Both the position numbers and the translations under genes were made by a program. Source: Coix lacryma-jobi var. lacryma-jobi (lineage: Eukaryota; Streptophyta; Magnoliopsida; Poales; Poaceae). Taken from it: 64,000 nucleotides of DNA. The notes under the pieces are model-generated. The model saw only the letters and a program-made list of their open reading frames with translations. It was not told the DNA's origin and searched no databases. The stretch covers positions 96,483,104-96,547,103 of the forward strand of contig CM019823.1 of the NCBI GenBank assembly GCA_009763385.1. The letters run 5' to 3'. This document shows, piece after piece, positions 20,226 to 32,453 of the stretch (position 1 is its first letter; each line of letters begins with the position of its first letter).

Positions 20226-22843
20226 ATGGATCGCGGCGTGGGCAAACCGCCGTTTTTCGATGGGACGAACTATGCGTATTGGAAGATACACATGTCGGCC
20301 TATCTGCAGAGTTTGGGTGCTTCCATTTGGGATATTTGCAACTCTGCCGATTACGTAGTCTTGGCTGCTCGTGTCTCTCAGCTTCAGATCGATGAGCACA
20401 ATGCCAATAGCCGAGCACGTAATGCTCTTTTCTCATGTTTGAGCATGAGTGAGTTTGATCGTGTTTCTCACCTCGCTATGGCTCGGGAGATTTGGGCTAC
20501 CCTCATGCGTTTCCATGAGGGAACCTCTCAAGTCAAAACCCGTCTCTATGAGTCGTTCAAGCGAGAGTATGAGAACTTTCGACACATGCCTGGCGAGAGC
20601 ATAGAAAGTTTATTCGCTCGCTTTCAGGTGATTGTCAACACGATGAGGGCTAACAAGGAGCTGTTGCCTTTCGACGATCATGAGAGGGCTTTGAAGCTTT
20701 TGCATACTCTTGATCGGTCGGTGTGGGATTCCAAGGTTCAAGCGATCATCGAATCACCTAACTATGAGACCCTCACGTGCGACGAGCTCTTCAGTAAGCT
20801 CAAGTCCAGTGAGATCGATGCCATGGCGAGGGCGTCTTATGAAAATCCTTCTGGCCCGTCGATGGCTTTGCTTTCTGGCTCTTCTGCTAACCCCTTTGGA
20901 GACTTTGCTTTGCATTCTCTTCTTTCTGTCATAGAGGAGCAGTTGGAGTCTTTGGGAGACGACGAGTTGGCTTTGCTTGCCAACCGGTTCTCGCGGTTCC
21001 ACAACAACCGCATGAACCGTCGCCGCGGAGGAGGACGCTCGGGCTGTTTCGAGTGCGGCGACCCTGACCACTTCATCGCCAACTGTCCCAAGAAGAACAA
21101 GCATTCTGGGAAGGGCGATCATGGGCACAAGTATGACTCCGGCAAGCGCAAGGAGAAGTACATCCCCGCGAAGCACAAGCGGATGGGCGGCTTCAACAAG
21201 GAGTACATCAAGACCAAGTACTTGGAGAAGGCCCAGGCTGAGCAGCGTGCTTTCTTCGCCACGCTCAGCGACGTCGATGACTCGGATGACGACTCCGCTT
21301 CCTCAAGCGACGACGAGTCTGAGAAGAAGAAGAGGATCGAGGACAAGCTCAACGGCCTCTGCTTCTTCACCGACGACGAGGGCTTCTCTACCATGGCCCT
21401 CGGCAAGGAGGTCGGCGGCGACACTCCTCGGGACGACGACGAGGACGACGACACCTCCCAGGTATCTCTGACCCCCGATGAGCTGTCTGCTGAGGTCGAG
21501 AAGCTTACTGCCGCCTTGCTTAGTCAGGATAAGTTGCTTAGGCGTGCCGCTAGAGAGCGCAAGGAGTTTATGCAGAAGTGGGAGGACACGGTGAGGGAGC
21601 TTGAGTTTGCCAAGTCCACCGTGGCCGTGTATGAGGATGCCGAGTGCGAGATGTGCACCATGCACATGACTGACCTTCTCACCTTGAGAGGTAAGTATGC
21701 TGCGTTGGTTGGAGAGGTGGATGAGCTCCAGGCTAGACCCATGCTGTTGGGTGCGTGCAAGACTTGTCCTGTCTTGCAATCCGAGTTGGCAGAGAAGAAT
21801 GCCAAGATTGTGTCTCTTGAGAAGGCCAGCTCGGGTAGCACTTGTGTGTCCAGGTGTGTTTTGTGTGAGGCCCTAGAAATGGAGATAGCCAATGTGAAGC
21901 ATGACAAGATGCAAACCGAGGAGGAAAACACATACCTTTGGACCATCTTGTCATGGGTGTCTTGTGGTGAGCCGCAGCTCGGGATGATGATCTCCCAATT
22001 CAAGCGAGCTGCTGGAGGTCCTGGTGTAGGTTTTGCTCCGTGTGTTGATCTTTCTGCTTTTGGGAAGATTGGAGAGTCGAGTGGTCTGAACCCATGTGAG
22101 AAGCCCAACTCCACCACTACTCCCAAACTTACCAAGCTTCCACCCAAAGAGCCTCTCAAGCCTAACACCAAGGATGAGGTGTTTGAAGAACCTCCACGAG
22201 CTCCACCCAAGAACCAGCAATGGGTTCCCAAACCAAACCACCTGAAAAACAAGTTGGACACAATGTCACCTATCCAGGAGGAGCTTTTGCCACAGAAGGG
22301 CAAAGTGATCCACACCCACAACCGTGTGTACCAACAACCCCCTTTGAGAGCGGTGAGGTACCATTGTGAGCACTGTGGGAGAGATGGACACTTGAGTGAG
22401 ATTTGCTTTCGGCGCAAGAGAGAGGCGCGCCGTGCAAGGGAGATGAACAACCCGAACATGTACCATCCTTTCCATGATGTACATGTGCCGAATGTTTAGA
22501 GGAGAGCTCCGAGGAGAGATGCTAGGCCTAGAGGTGCAGTGCCTCAAGGTCCTAGGCATCAGGGAGGTCATGCCCGGCGGACCATGCAGTTGTAGGCTAT
22601 GGACCCCGTGGCGGTGGCTTTGTAGTTGAGCGCTTTCCCCCACCGCGTTTTGAGTATCGCGGTGAGCGTTCTTTCCCCAGCGGACCACGTTTTCCTCAGC
22701 GTGGTGATCGCTTTCCCCGTAGGCGTGCTAGCAATGGTTTTTCTGCTAACCGTTCTTTTGAGCAGCCGGCCCAAAACTGGTATTCACCCTACTTTAGTAA
22801 CCCCAGTGTTGGACTGTATGCTCACCCAATGTCTTTTTATTGA
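20226..22843 (+). pseudogene. gag: E3 gag (one nonsense codon and one frameshift)
   Basis: An open frame of 757 codons (20226-22499) carries the UBN2 capsid-like domain (residues about 1-230), the CCHC knuckle CFECGDPDHFIANC (274-287), an acidic D/S/E linker, a coiled-coil region with CEMCTMHM and GACKTC cysteine pairs, and the second knuckle CEHCGRDGHLSEIC. A CAG-to-TAG change at 22497 ends it early. A one-base loss near 22577 shifts the R/G-rich tail. The start MDRGVGKPPFFDG agrees with E2 and E4. The product would form virus-like particles and bind element RNA. This copy could still make most of a Gag. Confidence 0.92.
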
Positions 22844-22857
22844 TGTAGGTAAAACGA

Positions 22858-25800
22858 TTGGAGAACGTTTGGTTGGTGGATTCTGGCTGCTCGAGGCACA
22901 TGACCGGAAACACCAAGTGGTTCTCCAGTCTTAGTCCAGTCGCCCGAAAGGAGTTTATCACCTTTGGCGACAATAGCAAAGGTAAGGTCTTGTCTCGTGG
23001 GTCGGTGCGAGTTAATGAGCACTTTGTGTTGTGCGATGTTGCTCTTGTTTCTAACTTGCATTTTAACCTTCTTTCTGTTTCGCAACTCTTTGATGATGAC
23101 TATGAGATTCGTTTTAAACCGAATCTCAGTCGTATTTTGGATCCTCAGGGCAATCTTGTTTGTATGATTTCGCCCTTTGGAAAAGTCTTTCGTGCGAATT
23201 TCTCGGAGTCTTTTGGCATTTCCCGTTGTCTTGTGGCTGGACCTTCCTCCTCTGATCTTTGGAATTGGCATAGGAGACTTGGACATTTGAGCTTTGACTT
23301 GCTTGCAAGACTTAGTTCACTTGGCCTAATCCGAGGATTGCCCAAGTTGCGTATGGAGAAGGATCTTGTTTGCCATTCTTGTGGACATGGGAAGATGGTT
23401 GCCGCTCCCCACCATCCAGTGACTCAGGTCATGACCAAGCACCCTGGAGAGCTTTTGCACATAGACCTTGTTGGTCCGGCTCGGGTGAGCTCGGTTGGGA
23501 GGAAGTGGTATGTACTTGTTGTTGTTGATGACTTTTCAAGATATTCGTGGGTCTTCTTTTTAGCTGAGAAGACCGAGACTTTCTCCTTTGCTCGCAATCT
23601 GATTTTACGTCTTCAGAATGAGTTCCCTTTGAACTCGATGCGAGCTATTAGGAGTGATAATGGTTCCGAATTCAAGAATTCGGATTTTGAGAAGTTCTGT
23701 AACTCTTTGGGTTTAGAGCATCAGTTTTCTTCCCCCTACACACCGCCACAGAATGGTGTTGTAGAGAGGAAGAATCGGACCCTTGTAGAGATGGCCAGGA
23801 TGATGCTCGATGAGCATAGGACTCCTAGGCGATATTGGGCCAAAGCTATGAGCACTGCATGCTACATTTCCAATCACATTTTTCTTCGAGCTTTCTTGAA
23901 AAAGACCTCTTATGAGTTGCGTTTTGGAAAACTGCCCAAGGTGAGTTATTTTCGAGTTTTTGGTTGCCATTGTTTTATACTAAAAAAGGGCAACTTGGAC
24001 AAGTTTGAGTCTCGTTCTTCTGATGGTGTGTTTTTGGGTTATGGCACTCATACTCGAGCTTATCGTGTACTTAACCTTGACACTAACCGAGTCATGGAGA
24101 CATCAGATGTCACCTTCGACGAGACCATGGTTTGTCCTTCTTCTCGTTTTGAGCGTGCAAGTGATCAAGAGGTTGGTGAGCCTCTTTTTGATGACGAGAA
24201 TGAGGGTGCTGAAGGTATGGATGATCCAGCACCCCCTCCACCTGCTGTGCCGCCAAGAGCGGCTTCTACTATGACTCACGGCCCCGACACCTCTTCTTCC
24301 TGGGGGCCGTGGGATCCGCCACCTCGAGCGGTACCTTTTGTACCCGAGGAGGCACCAACTGCTGTTGAGGAGGAGATCACGTCTGCTAGGGAGGCGCCAC
24401 GACACATCCAGCGCCAACACCCTCCTCAACAGATGATCTGCAGCATCGGCGAACGTGTCACTCGGTCAAGGTCACAACAAATCTCTCACTTTCCTCATTC
24501 TGCATTTGTTGCTGATTTTGAACCTCGAGATGTTGGACACGCTTTATCTGATCCGGATTGGGTCAATGCCATGCATGAGGAGTTAGAAAATTTTGAAAGA
24601 AATCGGGTTTGGGTTTTGGTTTCTCTTCCTCCTGATTGTCATCCTATTGGGACAAAATGGGTTTTCAAAAACAAACAAGGAGAGGATGGCCATGTTGTGA
24701 GAAACAAGGCCAGACTAGTTGCCCATGGGTATAGTCAGAAGGAGGGGATAGACTATGAGGAGACTTTTGCTCCTGTAGCTCGTTTGGAGGCAATTAGGGT
24801 ACTCTTGGCTTTTGCTGCATCCAAAGGTTTCAAACTTTTTCAAATGGATGTCAAGACTGCCTTCTTAAACGGCTACATAGAAGAGGAGGTATTTTTGAGA
24901 CAACCCCCCGGTTTCGAAAATCCCAAGTTTCCAAACTATGTTTTTAAACTTCACAAAGCTTTGTATTGTTTGAAACAAGCCCCTAGAGCCTGGTATGATA
25001 GGTTGAAAACCTTTTTGCTTGCTAAGGGTTTTAAAATGGGATGTGTGGATAAAACGCTTTTTCTCCTCAAGCAAGGCACTGATTCACTCTTGGTCCAGAT
25101 TTACGTGGATGATATGATTTTCGGTGGTTCTTCTCACGCTTTGGTTGCCAAGTTTGCAGACACTATGAGCAGGGAGTTTGAGATGAGTATGATGGGCGAG
25201 TTGACGTTTTTCCTCGGGTTGCAAATCAAGCAATCCCGAGAAGGGACGTTCGTGCACCAGGGCAAGTACACCAAAGACATCCTGAAGAAGTTCGACATGG
25301 GTGAGGCCAAGCCTCTTCCAACACCCATGGCGACCACGACGGCCCTGGATGCGGATGTCGATGGAGAAGTTGTGGACCAGAAGGAGTACCGAAGTATGAT
25401 CGGGTCGCTGATGTACCTGATGGCGACACGCCCGGACATCCAGTTCGTGGTGTGTCTGTGCGCGCGATTTCAGTCGTCGTCGCGCACTTCTCACCGACAG
25501 GCGGTCAAGCGCATAATGAGGTACTTATCCTTCACTCCAGAATTTGGGATTTGGTATTCTGCTTCCTCCTCCCTCTCTCTTTGCGGTTATTCTGATGCCG
25601 ATTTTGCTGGTTGCCGTATTGATCGCAAGTCCACTTCTGGGACTTGCCAGCTTATTGGTTCTTCTCTTGTATCGTGGTCTTCTCGCAGGCAGTCTAGTGT
25701 CGCCTAGTCTACCAGGGAGGCTGAGTATGTTGCTGCGGCTAGCTGCTGTTCCCAGTTACTCTGGATGATGGCCACTTTGCGTGATTTTGGTCTGAGCTTT

Positions 25801-26046
25801 TCTCGTGTTCCATTGCTTTGTGACAGCACGAGTGCTATTAGCGTTGCTAAGAACCCCGTGCTGCACTCGAAGACCAAACACATTGATGTGCGCTATCATT
25901 TTCTGCGAGACCACTATGAGAAGGGTGATATCGACCTTCCCCATGTCGACACTCATCATCAGTTGGCTGATATTTTTACCAAGCCTTTGGACCAATCAAC
26001 TTTGGCTAGGTTGAGAGGTGAGCTTGGTGTGTGTTTCCCCTTTTAG
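22858..26046 (+). pseudogene. pol: E3 pol (single nonsense codon)
   Basis: About 1060 codons, open except TAG at 25705. Residues about 5-16 hold the protease motif LVDSGCSRHMTG. About 135-185 is the GAG-pre-integrase zinc region (WHRRLGHLSFD, CHSCGHGK). About 200-360 is the integrase core (VVDDFSRYSWV, IRSDNGSEF, NGVVERKNRTL). About 580-820 is RT (TAFLNGYIEEE, YVDDMIFGG). About 900 onward is RNase H (GYSDADFAG, REAEY, LCDSTSA). The tail ends GVCFPF. Most of the protein precedes the stop; only the back half of RNase H is lost. The nearest ATG in frame (22843) is followed at once by TAG, so how pol is started is unclear. Confidence 0.94.
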
Positions 26047-27679
26047 ATGGGGGAAACATTTTTTGGTTTATGTATCATAAACTGACTTTTCGTTTATCTT
26101 TGTTTCTTCAATTGGTACTATTGGTATCTTTTTGCATCTTTTCTGCATTTCATTTTACATACGCTTTTACATTCTGAGCTTCATGGATATAATTGTTAGA
26201 ATGTAATTATGCTCTGTGTAGTGTATACTCCGATGCTTTATGTTGATGCTTGTAGCTTATGCTCCTTCTGATCACTAATCCATACTATGAGTTGAGCTAA
26301 TTTTGAATGGTGAACCTGCTTAACAAACATAAAACTTGAAAATGTTCACCATTGAGATATGCAACTAGCATGTGTAGGATGTGTTGAATTCACTCGTGCT
26401 TTTCATATATGCTAGGTTGCTATGTCTCTAGTTCTGAGTCTATCACTTGCTTGGTCTGTTCATATACTGCCTTTAATTTGAACCAAGTTAAGTGAATTAG
26501 AAAGATCGAGATGGGATTGCTTGTCAACACATCACAGTTTTGAGACTGTTTCTCATTGCACTTTGAGTTAAACTTGAGCTGTGTAGTGTATGACCGAAAC
26601 TGTTGCTTTAAGCTTCTGATTGCTTCTGCATAGGCTTCGCACAGTTGAAAAGTTAGGCAAGACAAGCTTTCAACCTCTCGCAATCACATGCTAAAACTTG
26701 AACTTGTGTAATTCAACCGCTGCAACTCCGATAAAATCTGGATACACAAGTCTATGTTTCATTCTATAGCATGATGATTGAACTTTGCTAGGGGTAGTTC
26801 ACCTTGTATACATGCTTAGCACTTGTTTGACTTCCTGTCTATACTTGTCTAGTGCTATTTTGATGGTGAATTTCTCTTTGGCTAAAATATGCTCACTTTG
26901 CTCAGATGTTCATATTTCGTAATTACTGATCAGTTTGAGCCTTTGCTAGCATGTGTGCTTCAGTTGTGTCGTTGGAGTTATACTGTGTAGAGCATTCTTG
27001 CATTCTCCTGACTATACTCCTGAAGCTGCTAACTTGCATTTTGACTCATATGCATTTTGGAAGGGGGAGAACCTCTCTTGTTGGCACTTTTGATGGTGCA
27101 TTTTCGGAGGGGGAGAAAATTGCTTTCGGTTCCTTTTGCTTGATGGTGCATTTTCAACTAAGGGGGAGAATTTGCAAATCATATGCTTCCTTGAGTCCAA
27201 CTAAGGGGGAGTGTTTTAGTTGTATGCACTATTTGAGGGGGAGTTTGACCGTAAGATTTTGGTTTCGAGCTTTCTTGCTAGTTGTGTTGAGCCTCTGTGC
27301 CTCTATCTTGAGGGACTAGCATTTTGCTTCGATTTTTCAATTGGTATTTGCTAGTGGTGTTGAGCCTGTTCTACCTCTTCTTGAGGGCTAGCTTTGTTTT
27401 GCTTGATGTTCAGTTGATTTTCCAATTAGTGTCGAGTTTTCCTGCTAGCGGTGTTGAGCCTGTTCTACCTCTTCTTGAGGGCTAGCTTTGCTTTGCTTGG
27501 TTGCGTCGAGCCGTTGCCCATGTCTTTGGGAACCAAGTTGTTCTGCTCTTTCCACTTGGCCTTCTTCGGCTTTGTTATGCTTTTGGGTCATTTGGTAGAG
27601 TTCTCTCTTTCTTCCTTCCTTCCTTCCTTCTATTATGATTTGTGTTGGTAGTTGACAATGCACTCATCAAGGGGGAGAT
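26047..27679 (+). other. E3 3' non-coding region with hairpins and polypurine-like motifs
   Basis: It matches the E2 3' region but is about 230 bp longer around 26600-26880, a block with GCATGATGATTGAAC that E2 lacks and E6 (53150-53440) has. AAGGGGGAG-like motifs occur at about 27060, 27107, 27162, 27206, 27236 and 27669. The last abuts the LTR and is the probable polypurine tract. No coding frame is seen. Confidence 0.75.
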
Positions 27680-29809
27680 TGCGGATACATGGGTCTATGC
27701 CGAGTCTCTGAGTGATGAGTGATTGTCAACTGGGATAATGCACATGTTCTTTAGCTTGTGTTGTGCAGGTGTCGAGCACGGAGATAGTGATCAGAGGCAA
27801 GGTGAAGGTCAAGTAGAGACGTGCCGTGCCGATGGACCGAGAGTGGCGAAGGGTGGACGTGAGGCTTGGACTGAGGGACCGGTGGCCCGAGGATCAGCTG
27901 TGGTGGCAAGCAGTCTGGGCAGCGATGAGCGGAGACTTGCGGGCATGGTGTTGCTTGGGTCAAGGACCTGAGGACACGTGTCGGTGGACGGGGTGCACGG
28001 GCGGTGCATCCCCTCTACAACTTCGGTTTGGTGGTAGAGCCAGAGAAAAACCATCGAGTGGACGGTTTCCAGGTTTGGGCCTCAAAACCTGGGCGTGGAT
28101 GGTTTCCGAGTTTGGCCACAAAACTTGGGTTGAGGATGGTTTCCGAGTTTGGCCTCAAAACTAGGGCTGAGGATGGTTTCCAGGTTTGGGCCTCAAAACT
28201 TGGGTGCTGCGGGTTTGCTGAGTTTGGGCCACAAAACTCAGGCTACGGTGGGTTGGTTTCCCGGTTTGGGCCTCAAAACCGGGGGTTGGCTGTGAAGGCT
28301 GGTTTCCCGATTTGGGCCACAAAACCGGGGGTGCGATGTCCAGGAAAAGGATGGCAGAGCGGTGGCGGCACGTGGCGGCAATCGGGAGGTTGCGTCGAAG
28401 CAACGCTACGAGTTGTGCGGGCGTGGCCGTCGGATCCACCTACCATCGAGTTGGTCCAGAATAACCTTAGGGTTTAGCTGGTTCGCTCTGTAAGTAGTTA
28501 GGGGTAGAGTGGGAATTAGGTATAGTTAGAATTAGGATAAGTAGGCGGGAGACACCCACCTCCCCATCTATCTCAGTCATTTGCTCTTTGCTTCTAGGGT
28601 TTCCTGCTCTCCCAATCCCCTGCTGTAGCTAGCTGAGATCCGCAGAGAACCATACCTCTGTGTACTAGAGATTTTGAGGAAGTGAGGCCGTAACCTCACT
28701 GTTGTAGCGTGTGGTAGCCACACGGTTGCAGATCGATGTGTTGATTCGCGTTTTGGTTCGTGTTCTTCGCGTTCTTCGTTTCTCCGCGATTTTTCCATCA
28801 CTCGATCTCCCTCTCTATTGCGTCTTTGCGAAATCCGTTTGAATCAACTTGTTCTTTATAGTGAGGAGGTCATTTCGACCAAAGGAATTCATCTAACTCC
28901 TCACGAACAAGTAGATCGGGTTGATTTCGTTTTCGTGGTGCTTTTTCGGTTCATACACCTTCCCCTTCGATTTCCTGTTGATTGAGTTGATTTGAGCGGA
29001 TGATTTCTTAGGGATAGTCTCCTAACTACCTCGTGATCATCCTCTCCAAGTTTGGGTTCAAGGGATCTTGGTTTGAGTCGATTTGGGAGTGATTTGGGTG
29101 AAGGGCGATCAAAATCGCCCTCACTGGACAGCCGCGGACAGTCCGCCACCTGACTGGCGGACAGTCCGGGCGTCGGGGAGCAGCCGGATCAGTGGCTGTG
29201 TTCTTCGGCTGATTTGGTTTTGGTTGACCGGCGGACAGTCCACAGTTCAAAGCCACGGACAGTCCGACAACCGTCCAAGAGACTTCAGCAGCTGTGCAGT
29301 TTTGCACTTTCAGCCGGCGGACAGTCCGCCACCTGCTCGCGGACAGTCCGCAGTAGGGCCGGACAGTCCGGGACCCCAGGTCCGGACAGTCCGGGAATCG
29401 CCTGAAGCTTCCGGTTTTGTGCGTTTGCTCTCCCGGCTTCCTCGCTTGGATTTCGGACTTCTCGTTTGGCCTTGTAGTTGACCAAGGAACCTCTCTAGGT
29501 ATCTTTGCTACTTGTTAGCATCGGTATTTGGGGATTTCTCGACGTAGCCGTCTATCTACATTCGGGACTCGGTTCTCAAGGGTCGAACTTGTGCAGGAAC
29601 CTTTGTTGTTGGGTTTGCTATCGCTTTGTGGTGCCTCGCTGTGATCCTAGGGATCATCCACCCTCTTCCAAGGGTCGTGGGCATCACGGTTTCGGTTGAA
29701 GCTTTCGGGGGTTGATTTTGGGAACAATAGGCCAAAGTTTCGAGAGAAATTTTTGAGCTCCCATTCATCCCCCCTCTGGTCGCCTTGCTATTGCATTCTC
29801 GGTCCTTCA
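27680..29809 (+). repeat. E3 3' LTR (2130 bp)
   Basis: It starts TGCGGATACATG after the CAAGGGGGAGAT tract and ends CTCGGTCCTTCA. U3 palindromes at 28069-28329 number about seven. The downstream half has GGACAGTCC palindromes (about 29132-29395) and closely resembles the E2 3' LTR, not the E3 5' LTR. Confidence 0.9.
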
Positions 29810-32390
29810 AGTAGGAAGAATACCAGTGTTGGGCCGGCTGCTCAATAGAACGGTTAGTTGAAAAACCATTCCTAGCACGCCTACGGGAAAAGCGATCACC
29901 ACGTTGAGGAAAACGTGGTCCGCTAAGGGAAGAGCGTCCATCGCGATACTCAAAACGCGGAGGGGGAAAATGCTCTACAACAAAGCCACCGCCACGGGGT
30001 CCATAGCCTACAACTGCAGGCTCCCGCCGGGCACGTCCTCTCTGCTGCCTAGGCCTGGGAACTTGAGGTTCTAGACCTCTAGGCCTAGCAGCTCTCCTTG
30101 GAGCTCTCCTCTGAACATTCGGCACATGTACATCATGGAAAGTATGGTACATGTCCGGATTGTTCATCTCCCTAGCACGGCGCGCCTCTCTGTTGCGCCG
30201 AAAGCAGAACTCACTCAAGTGTCCATCTCTCCCACAATGCTCACAATGGCACCTCACCGCTCTCAAAGGGGGTTGTTGGTACACACGGTTGTGGGTGTGG
30301 ATCACTTTGCCCTTCTGTGGCAAAAGCTCCTCCTGGATAGGTGGCATTGTGTCCAGCTTGTTTTTCAGGTGGTTGGGTTTAGGAGCCCATTGCTGGTTCT
30401 TGGGTGGAGCTCGTGGAGGTTCTTCAAACACCTCATTCTTGGTGTTAGGCTTGAGAGGCTCTTTGGGTGGAATCTTGGTAAGTTTGGGAGTAGTGGTGGA
30501 GTTGGGCTTCTCACATGGGTTTAGACCACTCGACTCTCCAATCTCCCCAAAAGCAGAAAGATCAACACCCGGAGCAAAACCTACACCAGGACCTCCAGCA
30601 GCTCGCTTGAATTGAGAGATCATCATCCCGAGCTGTGGCTCACCGCTAGACACCCATGACAAGATGGTCCGAAGGTATGTGTTTTCCTCCTCGGTTTGCA
30701 TCTTGTCATGCTTCACATTAGCGATCTCCATCTCTAAACCCTCACACAGGAGACACCTAGCCACACATGTGCTACCCGAGTTGGCCTCTTCAAGAGACAC
30801 AATCTTGGCGTTCTTCTCTGCCAACTCAGATTGCAAGCCCGCACAGGACTTGCACGCACCCAACAGCGAGGACCTAGCCTTCAGCTCATCCACTTCTCCT
30901 ACCAAAGCAACATACTTACCTCTCAAAGTGAGAAGGTCAGTCATGTGCTTGGTGCACATCTCACACTCCATCTCCTCAAAAACGACCACGGTGGACTTAG
31001 CGAACTCAAGCTCCCTCACCGTGTCCTCCCACTTCTGCCTAAACTCCTTGCGCTCTCTAGCAGCACGCCTAAGCAACTTATCTTGACTAAGCAAGGTGGC
31101 AGTAAGCTTCTTGACCTCAGCAGAAAGCTCGTCGTGGGTGAGGGATACCTAGGAGGTGTCGTCATCGTCGTCGTTCCGAGGGGTGTCCTCCAGCCTGCCG
31201 TCGACCTCATCACCAAGTGCCATGGTGCAGAGACCCTTGTCATCAGCGAAGAAGCAGAGGCCGTTCAGCTTGTCCTCGATCCTCTTCTTCTTCTCGGACT
31301 CATCATCGCTTGAGCAAGCAGAGTCGTCATCCGAGCCGTCGACGTCGCTGAGCGTGGCGAAGAACGCACGCTGCTCAGCCTGGGCCTTCTCCAAGTACTT
31401 CTTCTTGATGTACTCTTTGTCGAAGCCGCCCCTCCGCTTTTGCCTCACGGGGACGTACTTCTCCTTGCGCTTGCTGGAGTCATACTTGTGCCCATGATCG
31501 CCCTTCCCAGATGTGTTCTTCTTCTTGGGACAGTTGGCGATGAAGTGGTCGGGGTCGCCGCACTCAAAGCATCCTGAGCGTCCTCCTCCGCGGCGACGGT
31601 TCATGCGGTTGTTGTGGAACCGCGAGAACCGGTTGGCAAGCATCGCCAACTCGTCATCCCCCAAAGACTCCAGCTGGTCCTCTGTGACAGAAAAGAGTGA
31701 AGAAAATGCAAATCCTCTAGAGGGGTTAGCAGAAGAGCCAGAAACCAAAGCCATAGTCGGGCCGGAAGGATTTTCATAAGAAGCCCTCGACATGACATCA
31801 ATCTCACTAGACTTGAGTTTACTAAAGAGCTCGTCGCAAGTGAGGATTTCATAGTTAGATGATTCGATGATCGCCTGGACCTTTGAGTCCCACACCGACC
31901 GATCAAGAGTGTGCAAAAGCTTCAAAGCTCTCTCATGATCGTCAAAAGGCAACAGCTCCTTGTTCGCTCTCATCTTGTTGACAATAACCTGAAAGCGAGC
32001 GAATAAACTCTCTATGCTCTCACCAGGCATATGTCGAAAGTTCTTGTACTCCCGCTTGTGCGACTCATAGAGACGAGATTTGACTTGAGAGGTTCCCTCA
32101 TGGAAACGCATGAGGGTCGCCCAAATCTCATGAGCCGTGGGGAGGTGAGAAACGCGATCAAACTCGGACATGCTCAAACAGGAGAAAAGAGCGTTACGCG
32201 CTCGGCTATTGGCATCGTGCTCATCTATCTGAAGCTGAGTAACACGAGCAGCCAAGACAACGTAATCGTCCCTGTTGCAAATCTCCCAAACAGAAGAGCC
32301 CATGCTCTGGAGATAGGCCGACATGCGTATCTTCCAATACGCATAGTTTGTCCCATCGAAAAACAGCGATTTGCCCACGCCGCGATCCAT
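29810..32390 (-). pseudogene. gag: E4 gag (one nonsense codon, tail cut)
   Basis: From ATG at 32390 the frame is open for 413 codons: UBN2 domain (start MDRGVGKSLFFDG), knuckle CFECGDPDHFIANC, acidic linker. TAG then replaces a glutamine codon in the TSQVSLT region near 31149. The same frame continues through the coiled coil (LRRAARERKEFRQKWED), the second knuckle CEHCGRDGHLSEFC and the R/P/G-rich tail, to QHWYSSY at 29810, where the E3 LTR interrupts it about 20 codons before the normal end. It is close to E2 and E3 gag throughout. Confidence 0.92.
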
Positions 32391-32436
32391 GTCGCCTTTT
32401 GTGGATCTGGAACCGGCTAAGGTGGAAGATCCTTAA

Positions 32437-32451
32437 CCCGCTCCGATACCA
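32437..32451 (-). other. E4 primer binding site
   Basis: On the minus strand it reads TGGTATCGGAGCGGG, two bases from the LTR end at 32454, identical to E3. Confidence 0.88.
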
Positions 32452-32453
32452 AT

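Larger units (their letters stand above)
18086..29809 (+). mobile_element. E3: best-preserved Sirevirus-like Copia, mismatched LTRs
   Basis: It has the same plan and family as E2: 5' LTR 18086-20162, primer site, gag, pol, 3' region, polypurine tract, 3' LTR 27680-29809. The left flank is AAGTG inside the E5 3' LTR; the right flank is AGTAG inside the gag tail of E4, so there is no clean duplication and the two ends sit in different host elements. The 5' LTR has CATCGGACGC words and the 3' LTR has GGACAGTCC palindromes. I infer recombination between one insertion in the E5 LTR and another in E4 gag, deleting the DNA between. Coding regions are nearly open, so the parents were relatively young. 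Confidence 0.88.

Noticed and set aside
30126..31313. Plus-strand open frames of up to 160 codons
   Set aside because: They are antisense shadows of the E4 gag on the minus strand, whose domains and knuckles are recognisable.
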